In this document: positions 23,305-31,406 of the stretch, in pieces | How the letters are laid out: each line of letters opens with the position of its first letter | How positions within the stretch are numbered: position 1 is the stretch's first letter | Source: Fimbriimonadales bacterium | GTDB lineage: Bacteria; Armatimonadota; Fimbriimonadia; Fimbriimonadales; ATM1 | DNA: 50,912 nucleotides | Assembly: GCA_026129745.1 (NCBI GenBank) | Contig: JAHCHL010000011.1 | Span: 64,001-114,912 of the forward strand | Direction: 5' to 3' | Notes under the pieces: generated by a model | Seen by the model: only the letters and a program-made list of their open reading frames with translations | What the model was told of the DNA's origin: nothing | The model's database searches: none | Made by a program: the position numbers and the translations under genes

Positions 23305-24099
23305 ATGAGTAAACGCGGATTCACATTGATCGAACTCCTCGTTGTTATCGCGATCATCGCGATTCTCGCCGCGATCCTGTTTCCAGTGTTTTCGAGCGCG
23401 AAGGAAGCTGCGAAGAGAACCGCGTGTCTGTCGAACGCAAAACAAATCGGTTCATCCGTCATGCTCTATCTAAGTGACTATGACGGTACGTTTCCGATCT
23501 TCTACGCCTATATGTCGAACCCACACGCGCGGCAGCCAGGGCACAAAGGCGTTGAAACACAGCTTGCGCCCTATGCAGGCGGGACTGTCACTTACGTAGG
23601 CGGAGAACCCCTGACGCGGCTGATGCCGATCTTCAAATGCCCGCTGGACAGCGGCGGACCCTATACTGACATAGACGTGCCGAGCGCGAGAAGCTATTGG
23701 GAAGCTTATGGCAGCAGCTATCGATTCACGAAATGCGCATTCTCAGTCATTGAGAACGAATCGAGCACAAATAACATCTTTTACGACTACACGAAGATCG
23801 TCAAAGAGTCGGAGTTCATTTCTCCTGCCGACACGAGGATCATGCGCGACGAAATGTTTGCCGCATTCGACCGAAGAAACACGCAAGACGCTTGTGCGAG
23901 ATACGGCTACGACTGCGATCCGCCCTGGAATTTCTATCGGCGTTGGCACAACACCGGTGGGACGATGATCTTTGCCGACGGACATGCCAAGCACGTTTCT
24001 GGTACTGCAGCCTTCGACGATGCGCTCATCAACCCGGAAGGCAATCGAACCGGCGATCCCCATCCTACGGAGGGCACCTGGTACTGGGCTTGCGATTGA
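23305..24099 (+). CDS. type IV prepilin-like protein (DUF1559/H-X9-DG class) under TPP riboswitch
   Basis: A 264-residue protein with a short leader MSKRG cut before [19 protein letters not shown], the class III signal read by prepilin peptidase. The helix continues [16 protein letters not shown], then comes a cysteine-containing globular head with the repeated pattern FADGHAK near the end (H-x-N/T..GG..FADGH), typical of the large prepilin families of Planctomycetes and Armatimonadota. These form pseudopili or surface filaments, or serve secretion; individual roles are unknown. GGAGG lies eight bases upstream. The oddity is its promoter region: a full TPP aptamer and terminator. Confidence 0.9.
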   Translation: MSKRGFTLIELLVVIAIIAILAAILFPVFSSAKEAAKRTACLSNAKQIGSSVMLYLSDYDGTFPIFYAYMSNPHARQPGHKGVETQLAPYAGGTVTYVGGEPLTRLMPIFKCPLDSGGPYTDIDVPSARSYWEAYGSSYRFTKCAFSVIENESSTNNIFYDYTKIVKESEFISPADTRIMRDEMFAAFDRRNTQDACARYGYDCDPPWNFYRRWHNTGGTMIFADGHAKHVSGTAAFDDALINPEGNRTGDPHPTEGTWYWACD

Positions 24100-24148
24100 T
24101 TGAGTAGAAACCGCCTCGGGGCCATCAGCGTAGGTCAAAATAGAGCCA

Positions 24149-24670
24149 ATGGCCTCGAGGCGAGCCACTCGCGACCCGAAGTCCCCTGAGCTGCGCATTC
24201 CGCTTGCAGACAGAAGGGAAGCCCACGCACTCACATTCTTATCGATGGTTGTTTGGGCGACGCTGGTGCCATTGCCCGTGCTATGGTTCATCGTGACTCG
24301 GTCGCCGTACGCGATGGCAGCCCTGCTCGCTTTCATCGCATTAGCCTCCACGATCACGTTCATCATGCGCATCGATCACAATCGGCGAAGGTTGTGCGAG
24401 TTGATTCTCGAAAAGAAGGGCATACGATTGGTTCGAGCAGGACGTGATCGATGGAAACTCAGATGGTCGGAAGTTCTTGGATGGCGCGGCTCTGCAGAAG
24501 ATCGTCGACAAGGGAGAATTGCGATCATCACAAGAGACGGAAGGCGCTTTACTGTTCCAGTCGAAGGCTCGCTTCAGATCAATGGCCGATACGACAGAGT
24601 CACCGCAACGATCGGAGAGTTCTGTCAGGAGATCAAGACCGACTCCACGGCGGAGTTGACTCAAGAGTAA
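24149..24670 (+). CDS. membrane protein with PH-like C-terminal domain
   Basis: A 173-residue protein. Two hydrophobic helices (about residues 27-48 and 54-72) are followed by a soluble beta-rich domain (RLCELILEKKGIRLVRAGRDRWKLRWSEVLGW), which resembles bacterial pleckstrin-homology domains of small membrane proteins. There is no identified function. It lies 49 bases after the prepilin gene on the same strand, so it could be on the same TPP-controlled transcript, and its 3' end overlaps the convergent rluA-type gene by 38 bases. Confidence 0.68.
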   Translation: MASRRATRDPKSPELRIPLADRREAHALTFLSMVVWATLVPLPVLWFIVTRSPYAMAALLAFIALASTITFIMRIDHNRRRLCELILEKKGIRLVRAGRDRWKLRWSEVLGWRGSAEDRRQGRIAIITRDGRRFTVPVEGSLQINGRYDRVTATIGEFCQEIKTDSTAELTQE

Positions 24671-25529
24671 TCAGAGCTTCGGTAACAGGGTGTCTGAAGG
24701 TCAGCTTGCTGGCATGGAGCGCTTGAAACTGCATCGATGCGCAGGCGACTCCATAGAGCGGATCTCCAAGAATGGGCAAACCCACCGACGATAGGTGAAC
24801 ACGTATTTGATGTGTTCGTCCTGTCTCCAACAGGCATTCGATTTCCGAAGCAGCCATACCATACAGGTCGCTCTCGAAACGACGAATTAGGGTGCAGTGT
24901 GTGATGGCCAATCGCGCGTCCGGCGCATCTTGCCTTACGACAGCCTGCTTCTGTCGATTGGATGGGTTTCTTCCAATGTACGATTTGATCGTGAAGGTTT
25001 CGCTTGACGGAACCCCTCGCACTAACGACCGATAAATTCGCTGCACTTGCTTCTCTTGGATAGCCTTTTGAAGCGATCTGTGCACAGCGTCGGTCTTCGC
25101 CACCAAGAGCAGACCACTCGTGCCTTTGTCAAGCCGGTGGACGATTCCCGGTCGAAATGAGCCTGCCGCTTTGCTGAGACTATGGCTTCTCGCGAGCAAA
25201 GCGTGGACCAGAGTCGGCTCATGAGAAGTCGGTGAAGGGTGAACAGACAACCCGGCGGGCTTGTCGACGACAAGCAAGTACGCGTCCTCGAAGGGAACCA
25301 CGAGCGGTATGGCCACCGGCTCAAGCGGTTGGACGGGCCGCTCTGCAATCGGTGAAACTCGCACTTCCATCCCAGGCTTCAGCCTGAATCCGGCTTTCCG
25401 CTGCGTTCCGTCTACAAGGACCCCGCCTTGGGCGATGTGCTCGGCGATCCTTGCCCGGCTTTGACCAGGCAATACTTCGGCAAGGAACCGATCCAGCCTC
25501 TCAACTCGGTCGACAACGAAGGTCTCCAA
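24633..25529 (-). CDS. RluA/RluD-family 23S rRNA pseudouridine synthase
   Basis: Converts uridine to pseudouridine in ribosomal RNA. At 298 residues it has an N-terminal S4 RNA-binding domain (VERLDRFLAEVLPGQSRARI, residues 8-50). The catalytic domain follows, with the RluA motif HRLDKGTSGLLLVAKT, in which D is the nucleophile, and the C-terminal GRTHQIRVHLSSVGLPILGDPLYG. The likely start is TTG at 25529 with CAGG nearby. The RluA family includes RluA, RluC and RluD; RluD-like is favoured by the S4 domain, but the exact site cannot be set from sequence. Convergent with the preceding gene. Confidence 0.93.
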   Translation of the reverse strand: METFVVDRVERLDRFLAEVLPGQSRARIAEHIAQGGVLVDGTQRKAGFRLKPGMEVRVSPIAERPVQPLEPVAIPLVVPFEDAYLLVVDKPAGLSVHPSPTSHEPTLVHALLARSHSLSKAAGSFRPGIVHRLDKGTSGLLLVAKTDAVHRSLQKAIQEKQVQRIYRSLVRGVPSSETFTIKSYIGRNPSNRQKQAVVRQDAPDARLAITHCTLIRRFESDLYGMAASEIECLLETGRTHQIRVHLSSVGLPILGDPLYGVACASMQFQALHASKLTFRHPVTEALITLESTPPWSRS

Positions 25530-25555
25530 CCTGCCCCAAGCATACGAGATACGTC

Positions 25556-25579
25556 AATCTTGACATTTTCGTCAAGATT
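25556..25579. repeat. perfect 9-bp inverted repeat between divergent genes
   Basis: AATCTTGAC and GTCAAGATT surround a six-base loop (ATTTTC). The repeat lies 26 bases upstream of the pseudouridine synthase start and 62 before the prepilin ATG, a good position for an operator acting on both. No T-run follows, so a terminator is unlikely. Confidence 0.5.
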
Positions 25580-25641
25580 ACATTGAAATCAGCACTGAGG
25601 TTTTGACTAATCAAAAACAGATGTTGGAAGATAAAAAACCT

Positions 25642-26409
25642 ATGGACATGACGCACCGCCGCACTGAGAATCTTGGCTTCACGTTGATCGAATTGCTCGT
25701 CGTCATTGCGATCATCGCAATTCTCAGCGCAATACTGTTTCCCGTCTTTGCCAGAGCAAAGGAGTCCGCAAAGCGGACGACCTGCGTAAGCAACACTCGC
25801 CAGATCGGAATGGCGCTCACGATGTATGTGATCGATTATGAGCGTTACCCGCAGCACTCCTCGCCTGCGACGCAATCGCCGCGAACGCGCTGGGCAGACT
25901 ATCTGTATCCATATGTCGGCAACGATCAGATGTTCATTTGCCCTGTGTCGACACTCGATGTCTTGGGCAAGACTTGGGCGCACAATCCAAACAGAAAGTA
26001 TGGCGGTTACGGCTACAACTACCAGTACTTGGGAAACAGTCGCTTTCCATTTACAGCGACCGAGTCCGATGTCGTCGCTCCGGCAGAGACCATTGCCTTT
26101 GCAGACACTCGCGGGGTGAGGCGCGACGACGGATCAGTAGGCGGAGGCGAGTATGTGGTCGATCCCCCGTTGGAAAGTGCACGAGGCAGCGGACGGCCGA
26201 GCGGATTCTACGGGCAGGGCGCGGAATGCGGCTCCGGTGTTCACGGATGCCGATCGATTCCTGACTCGAGGCATCTTGGATTCATTGCTGTTGTATTCGC
26301 CGACGGCCACAGCAAAGCGATGAAGCTGTCCGTTTTGGATGACTACGACGGTGACGGACAATGGGACAACGGATGGTGGAACGGTTACGCAGATTCTTCG
26401 CGCCGTTGA
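25642..26409 (+). CDS. type IV prepilin-like protein (DUF1559/H-X9-DG class)
   Basis: A 255-residue protein with a prepilin leader cut before [19 protein letters not shown] (leader [12 protein letters not shown]) and the same hydrophobic spine, then [19 protein letters not shown] as in the first prepilin. A glycine-rich head contains VFADGHSKA near the end. The start was placed at ATG 25642 behind GGAAG; the frame is open to a TTG at 25603 and ATG at 25621, so up to 13 more leader residues are possible. It is a paralogue of the gene at 23305 but lacks the riboswitch. The head has an acidic [14 protein letters not shown] tail, possibly a calcium site. Confidence 0.88.
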   Translation: MDMTHRRTENLGFTLIELLVVIAIIAILSAILFPVFARAKESAKRTTCVSNTRQIGMALTMYVIDYERYPQHSSPATQSPRTRWADYLYPYVGNDQMFICPVSTLDVLGKTWAHNPNRKYGGYGYNYQYLGNSRFPFTATESDVVAPAETIAFADTRGVRRDDGSVGGGEYVVDPPLESARGSGRPSGFYGQGAECGSGVHGCRSIPDSRHLGFIAVVFADGHSKAMKLSVLDDYDGDGQWDNGWWNGYADSSRR

Positions 26410-26554
26410 GCCTTGGAACATTCTATCGTCTCAGAGCCTGTCCGTTCATCAGGAACTAACATTTCGTTGGCAGGTTGAGAATCTGCAATCGAAAGCCCCT
26501 GCTGCGAACAGCCGTCGACTCCCCTTCGGTAAGCGCATACCATACGGAATCGCG

Positions 26555-26568
26555 TATCTTATGTGACT
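26555..26568 (+). promoter_or_regulatory. -10-like element of the M50-like protease gene
   Basis: TATCTT (26555-26560) lies 8 bases before ATG 26569 and no Shine-Dalgarno sequence is present, the same arrangement seen at leuD and metG. The remaining bases 26410-26554 show no other feature. Confidence 0.35.
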
Positions 26569-27261
26569 ATGCCTGGCGCACGCTTGTCCGATCGAGGCGA
26601 GAAGAACCTACTTCTTGCCACAGGCGGCATTGCGCTTCTGATTTGGCTGACCCCCATGCTGCGCCCGGCCTTGCTGCCGCTGGTTTACTTGAACACGCAC
26701 TTACACGAACTTTGCCATGGCATCGCAGCTGTCGCAACGGGCGGTGTTGTTCACCACATTGAAGTCCACGGAAGTGGTTCGGGACTGACCGTCACTCTTG
26801 GCGGATGGCCTGTTGCGATCAGTTCTGCAGGCTACTTCGGCGCATCGCTCTTTGGCGCAGTCATGGTCGTCATGTCGTCGTCGCAAAGAGGCGCGCGGAC
26901 TGCGCTTTTGACGCTCGGCACAATCCTTACACTCGGCCTCGTTCTCTGGGTGCGTGGCGATGCAATCGGTTTCGGCAGCGGAGTTTTGTGGATTGTTGTG
27001 TTATTTGCGCTTGCAAAGTTTGCAACAGGGAATTGGCTAATCTTCGCAGCACAGTTTCTTGGAATGACTCAATGCCTCGCAGCTGCGCAGAGCCTTGGTG
27101 ACTTGGTGTTTATTAGCACTATTAGCGGGGCACGAAGCGACGCGCACAATATGTATCTCGAAACGGGAATTCCTCCACTCTTTTGGGCAATTGTGTGGAT
27201 TCTATTCAGTGGCATAGCGTGCGTCATCGCTGTCGCCATGGCTTGGAAGAGATCGAAGTGA
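26569..27261 (+). CDS. M50B-like membrane zinc metalloprotease
   Basis: A 230-residue membrane protein. The motif HLHELCHGIAAVATGGVVHHIEVHG carries HExxH (HELCH, about residue 45) inside the first membrane region, as in M50 intramembrane proteases, followed by a glycine-rich loop. Five to six hydrophobic helices cover the rest (GGIALLIWLTPML, SSAGYFGASLFGAVMVVM, ALLTLGTILTLGLVLWV, VLWIVVLFALAKF and IPPLFWAIVWILFSGIACVI). A possible second ligand, the usual NxxPxxxxDG, was not evident, so it may be an M50B-like relative with altered catalysis. The start could also be GTG at 26563. Confidence 0.72.
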   Translation: MPGARLSDRGEKNLLLATGGIALLIWLTPMLRPALLPLVYLNTHLHELCHGIAAVATGGVVHHIEVHGSGSGLTVTLGGWPVAISSAGYFGASLFGAVMVVMSSSQRGARTALLTLGTILTLGLVLWVRGDAIGFGSGVLWIVVLFALAKFATGNWLIFAAQFLGMTQCLAAAQSLGDLVFISTISGARSDAHNMYLETGIPPLFWAIVWILFSGIACVIAVAMAWKRSK

Positions 27262-27337
27262 ATAGGGACTCCGCAAAATATTTCTGGGGTAGCGGCCCTT
27301 CCAATGTGATGCCGATCCCCAATGGGGCCTGAAGTGG

Positions 27338-28783
27338 CTACTCCCCTGCGTCTAAGGCTTCTCTGACTTTGTCAATCGCCTCCTTGATCTCCTGCGCCTT
27401 CTTCAGCTTGTCCGCAGCATTCTGCAGTTTTTCGTATTCTTCGATGAGTTTCTCGACTTTGGCAAGAGCATTTAGAGTCTTCGTCAGCTTCGCCGCTCCT
27501 GCAAGAGCTTTGATTCCCTTGACAATCGTGCTGACGTTCGGCATCGGAATGCTCGTATATCCCAAGAGGTCAGCTGCTGCAGTTACCATGTCGGACGCCA
27601 TTGCAAAGAATTGATCCTTCGCAAGCTGCGTGTCGACGATGGTCTTGCAGTTTGACAGGCCCATACCCCTTGTGTTCTGGCAAGCGCGAATCGCAGATAA
27701 GATTCCTCTCTTCCGCTGAATATTCAGTTGCAAGCCGCGATCATTTGGGTTCTTCGCAAGTTCAGCTTCCAACGCAGCAATCCTCGCTTCGTAAGCCAGC
27801 ACCAATCCGCGCACCCACGCTTCGAATGTTGCGGTGTCCATGTTTTGCTTAACTTTGTGCGTCTTGACTCCACCGAACAATCCGCGAACTTGGAAGTTGC
27901 CGGGCCGAATGCCCACAATGCCGATGCTCATCGTGCACATCCCGTTGCTCACCATGTTGAAGGCAACTGAGTCGGCGAAGAAATTCGATCCACCCTCGAA
28001 ACTGATGACGCCAGGAGATAAGTTCTCGAGTTCTAATTCGATTGGATATGCTGACTCAGGTACACCCTGCAATCCATTGACGGTCATGGTGACGGTCGCC
28101 TTCTCACCTTCCAAAAGCGTCGCCTTCGATGCTGAAAGCTGAACTGTCGCAACGTTGCATGGCAGACTTGCGTTCTTGTCGGCCTCCTGAATGCTAACGT
28201 TTGTTGGGCCAGCAGTTGTTGGCATGCCAACGTACACGCAAGATCGTGGGGACTCTGCGATCGGAGTCAACTCTTCATTGCCGCACTTTCCCGCTGTGTT
28301 GTCCAAATCGCCGTCGAAGGGCCCCTGCACTTGAATCGGAGTTCCTGCCTGCACAACTGGATCGCAGCTGAACTTTCCTTCATGAAAAGGTTGCACAGGC
28401 TCCGGCAAAGTTGGAACGGAGCATTCGGCAACGGGCTTACCATCAGGAGTCTCCAACATCATCAAAACGACTGCACCCGTAGTCATCGCAGGAATGATCC
28501 AAGTTGGCTGTTGTCCCTCTTTCTTTGGCAGTTCTTTCTCAATTGAGATAACAAGTCCGTTCAGGATGGATCCGTTTCGAATAGCCTCCTCGCCTACTCC
28601 CTTTGGCGTTCTGATCACTGTTCCTGATATAGTATCGCCTGGGGCGAGATCGCCAGGAAGCAAAACGACCACCCGGCCCTCGGGAAGATCGAAGGAAGTA
28701 GTCTGGAGCCCATTCGAGAACTCAGTGGTGCCTTGAATTAGCACATGTGACGAAATCGCTAAGTAAGCGAGGATCGACGTCAT
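27338..28783 (-). CDS. secreted protein of unknown function with C-terminal coiled coil
   Basis: A 481-residue protein. The short hydrophobic start MTSILAYLAISSHVLIQG suggests export. The N-terminal 60 residues (FDLPEGRVVVLLPGDLAPGDTISGTV) and the middle contain repeated beta-sandwich-like stretches (LSASKATLLEGEKATVTMTVNGLQG, like an invasin/Big-type module). Six to eight cysteines fall in 120-220 and 375-385. The last ~130 residues are lysine and glutamate rich coiled coil (LAKVEKLIEEYEKLQNAADKLKKAQEIKEAIDKVREAL). GTTGGAGG ribosome site and a near-consensus promoter lie upstream. I do not recognise a family. Confidence 0.65.
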   Translation of the reverse strand: MTSILAYLAISSHVLIQGTTEFSNGLQTTSFDLPEGRVVVLLPGDLAPGDTISGTVIRTPKGVGEEAIRNGSILNGLVISIEKELPKKEGQQPTWIIPAMTTGAVVLMMLETPDGKPVAECSVPTLPEPVQPFHEGKFSCDPVVQAGTPIQVQGPFDGDLDNTAGKCGNEELTPIAESPRSCVYVGMPTTAGPTNVSIQEADKNASLPCNVATVQLSASKATLLEGEKATVTMTVNGLQGVPESAYPIELELENLSPGVISFEGGSNFFADSVAFNMVSNGMCTMSIGIVGIRPGNFQVRGLFGGVKTHKVKQNMDTATFEAWVRGLVLAYEARIAALEAELAKNPNDRGLQLNIQRKRGILSAIRACQNTRGMGLSNCKTIVDTQLAKDQFFAMASDMVTAAADLLGYTSIPMPNVSTIVKGIKALAGAAKLTKTLNALAKVEKLIEEYEKLQNAADKLKKAQEIKEAIDKVREALDAGE

Positions 28784-28806
28784 GGTGGAACCTCCAACTG
28801 AATGTC

Positions 28807-28835
28807 AGTATAGACACTTGGCCAACTGATGTCAA
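28807..28835 (-). promoter_or_regulatory. near-consensus sigma-70 promoter
   Basis: On the minus strand TTGACA (28835-28830), 17 bases, then TATACT (28812-28807), which matches the consensus except one base in the -10. It is placed 24 bases before the start of the secreted protein gene at 28783, which also has a good ribosome site, so this gene has its own strong promoter separate from the upstream operon. Confidence 0.82.
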
Positions 28836-28872
28836 GTCGTTAGTCTTAGGCAAGCCAAGAATTGTTCCAACG

Positions 28873-30081
28873 TTAAGCTTCTGTAGGCACTTTCTCGAAT
28901 GGCCATGTCGGCAAGTCCCTTGCAAGCGGCTTGTCCGAGCGGTATCCAAGCTCATATTCGGCTTGCATGATCGTGTGAATTTCATGAGTGCCTTCGTAGA
29001 TGATCGCGCCTCGCGAATTCCGGAAGTACCTCTCAACCGGAAACTCATCTGCAAAACCATACGCGCCGTGGACTTCAATGGCTTTGTGTGCTGCATCAAA
29101 TGCCGCAGCGCAGTTCGTCCACTTTGCAAGCGACACTTCGCGAGTGTGGCGAAGCCCGACATTCTTCATCCAACCTACTTGATAGTAGAGAAGCCTCCCA
29201 ATCTCACGACCCTGCACCATCGAAGCGATCATTTGCTGAACAAGCTGCTTCTTGCCAATAGGTTCTCCACCTACAGTTCGGTCATTCGCATACTTGACAC
29301 AAGCGTCCAAACAAGCCTGAATGATTCCAACTGCACCGGATGCGACGGTATACCTTCCATGATCCAGCGCCGACATCGCCACCTTGAAACCGTCACCCTC
29401 TTCTCCGAGCATATTCTCCGCAGGTATACGCATGTTCTCAAAGAAAATCTCTCCCGTGTTGCCAGCGCGTACTCCCAACTTTCCATGAATCGGTCTGCTG
29501 CTGAACCCAGGAGTGGTGCGGTCGACAATGAATGCCGCATAAGGCGCTTTAGCGTTTGTTTCAGACAGTCGAGTGACAATCAAGAATTGGTCAGCATAGT
29601 CGCTCAAGCTGATCCAAGTCTTTTGTCCGTTGATTATGTAGTCAGCGCCATCCCTTCTTGCGGTCGTCCTCAAATTTGCCGCATCGCTTCCCGCGTTGGG
29701 TTCCGTCAATCCGAATGCTCCGACCTTCTTTCCAGTCGCCAAGTCTGGCAACCATCGCCTCTTTTGCTTCTCGGTCCCCCACTGCATCAACGTCATGCAA
29801 TGCAATCCTGCATGAACGCTCATCACGACCCTCGCGCTCGTGTCTGCACGCTCTAATTCTTCGCAGACGATGCCTAAACTGATGTAGTCGGCTCCCATGC
29901 CGCCATATTCTTGTGGCACACACACACCCAGGAATCCGGCTTCACCCATTTTCTTGAGGGTTTGCGGGTCTGACTCGGCGGCTCGGTCACGCTCGCGAAT
30001 ACCGGGGACAATTTCGTTCTGGCCAAACTTGAAGGCGGACTCGCGAATCATTTCATGTTCGCGCGAAAGGGAGAAATCCAT
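28873..30081 (-). CDS. acyl-CoA dehydrogenase
   Basis: A 402-residue flavoenzyme that introduces the 2,3-double bond in acyl-CoA with FAD and passes electrons to ETF. All three domains are recognisable: the N-terminal helices, the middle beta domain (FGLTEPNAGSDAANLRTTA, the FAD-binding loop), and the C-terminal helices ending IIYEGTHEIH. E363 in YEGTHEIH is the catalytic base. Acyl chain specificity is not evident; the HEIH ending resembles short or branched chain and glutaryl-type enzymes. It is the last gene of the minus-strand series with the ligase and flotillin genes, 10 bases after the ligase. Confidence 0.92.
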   Translation of the reverse strand: MDFSLSREHEMIRESAFKFGQNEIVPGIRERDRAAESDPQTLKKMGEAGFLGVCVPQEYGGMGADYISLGIVCEELERADTSARVVMSVHAGLHCMTLMQWGTEKQKRRWLPDLATGKKVGAFGLTEPNAGSDAANLRTTARRDGADYIINGQKTWISLSDYADQFLIVTRLSETNAKAPYAAFIVDRTTPGFSSRPIHGKLGVRAGNTGEIFFENMRIPAENMLGEEGDGFKVAMSALDHGRYTVASGAVGIIQACLDACVKYANDRTVGGEPIGKKQLVQQMIASMVQGREIGRLLYYQVGWMKNVGLRHTREVSLAKWTNCAAAFDAAHKAIEVHGAYGFADEFPVERYFRNSRGAIIYEGTHEIHTIMQAEYELGYRSDKPLARDLPTWPFEKVPTEA

Positions 30082-30091
30082 GCCCCGGATT

Positions 30092-31384
30092 TTACCGCCG
30101 GATTACGTACGGCGCCTTGCCTGCCTGATTTCGCTCCAAGTCGGACACCAAGGCAATTTCCCAGCGAATGGAAGGCGGAATCTTCTTCCTGACGTTTGCT
30201 TCGATGTCTGCTTGGTCTGAACTTCCAAAACTTGGCTCCGCAACAACCAGGATTCTTACAAAGTCGGGAGATTCCTGAATGACTTGCATTCGAACGACAT
30301 TGCGAATTCCGCGAGGAATGTGGTCGATACCCATCAGTTTTGTTCCATCCGGCGCAACCAAAAAATCGCCACTTCGGCCGATCACTCCCGAAAAGGTGTC
30401 GACACCAAAGGCGATGCGTTCCAAGTCCGATTCTTCATCGAGGCGCACCAAATCGCCTGTACGAAACCGAACGAGCGGCATCGCTAAGTTCCAAAGTCCG
30501 GTGCAAACAAGTTCATAAATGCGATCATCGCCTTCAACTGGGATCAGTTCGTTATAGGAATAGCCTGCCAAGAATCGATAGTTGCTCGGCTCAAAGGCAT
30601 AAGCGAACGATACTCGCTCTGCCTGCCCATAATAATCGATGACTTCGGACTCTAACGCGAGTTTGCAACGACTCCATGATTCAGGCGGAAGAACCTCTGA
30701 AGAACAAATCGTTATCGGAATCACAGGTCTGTCGTGCGATTCAAGCAAGAGACTGCAAAAAGAATCGAGGATCGTCGGATATGCGTGGAGCACTTGTGGT
30801 TTGAAACGCTTGATCTCTTTCACAAATTCATGAACAGTCTCTCGATTCAAATGATTAGAGGAAAAGACAAGCCTTTGGCCTCCGTTTGTGTAAATCCAAA
30901 ATGGCGGTTGACGATCAGTTGGGTCCTTTATGTCGTCACCGCGCAAAACTGCGGCTCGGTACTTCAGCGGATCGACACCTTTCTTCATCAATAATCGGTC
31001 GATTGCCGCCTGCTCGACCGAAACCGACGATAGACTTCGATACAATTGGAGCGGCGTTCCGGTCGTGCCGCTCGTCGTTGCATGACTGGTTCGCCAAGCG
31101 CCCGTTGTCATGAATTCGGCTTCGTGATTTCTAACTTGATCCTTGTCGAGTATTGGCCAATTTCGTATATCGTTTCCGCCTGCAATGCGTTTGCCGTAGC
31201 GAGTTCTTGAAGCTGCATGCAAGACTTTTCGAAGCCTTTTTTCTGTCCATTGAATGCGCTCTTCGATTTCAGCGGCCTCCAATCGATCGAACAATTCGAG
31301 AGCTTTGCGATAATAGATGGGATTGCGACGAACGAGTGTATCGCCGAGCCGCAACGCCTTAATTCCTGATGCGAGTCTTTTCAT
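30092..31384 (-). CDS. PaaK/CapK-like adenylate-forming ligase
   Basis: A 430-residue member of the phenylacetate-CoA ligase family used in several surface polysaccharide clusters (CapK). The adenylate phosphate-binding loop TSGTTGTP (104-111) and the downstream YYGQAERV and VRFRTGDLVRL motifs are present, and the C-terminal lid is small. It activates a carboxylate as an adenylate, probably as acyl-CoA or transferred to another acceptor; the substrate is unknown. Placed between a glycosyltransferase and an acyl-CoA dehydrogenase (22 and 10 bases), so it may add an acyl group to an envelope glycan or lipid. Confidence 0.85.
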   Translation of the reverse strand: MKRLASGIKALRLGDTLVRRNPIYYRKALELFDRLEAAEIEERIQWTEKRLRKVLHAASRTRYGKRIAGGNDIRNWPILDKDQVRNHEAEFMTTGAWRTSHATTSGTTGTPLQLYRSLSSVSVEQAAIDRLLMKKGVDPLKYRAAVLRGDDIKDPTDRQPPFWIYTNGGQRLVFSSNHLNRETVHEFVKEIKRFKPQVLHAYPTILDSFCSLLLESHDRPVIPITICSSEVLPPESWSRCKLALESEVIDYYGQAERVSFAYAFEPSNYRFLAGYSYNELIPVEGDDRIYELVCTGLWNLAMPLVRFRTGDLVRLDEESDLERIAFGVDTFSGVIGRSGDFLVAPDGTKLMGIDHIPRGIRNVVRMQVIQESPDFVRILVVAEPSFGSSDQADIEANVRKKIPPSIRWEIALVSDLERNQAGKAPYVIRR

Positions 31385-31406
31385 TTGTATCGTCGCAGTT
31401 GAGCCG

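Noticed and set aside
27262..27337. Terminator between the M50-like gene and the convergent secreted-protein gene
   Set aside because: Only a CCCC-AAT-GGGG stem was found, too short to support a call.
28747..29856. 369-codon plus-strand open frame
   Set aside because: It is antisense to the clear acyl-CoA dehydrogenase; translation has no domain signal and odd cysteine/arginine content.
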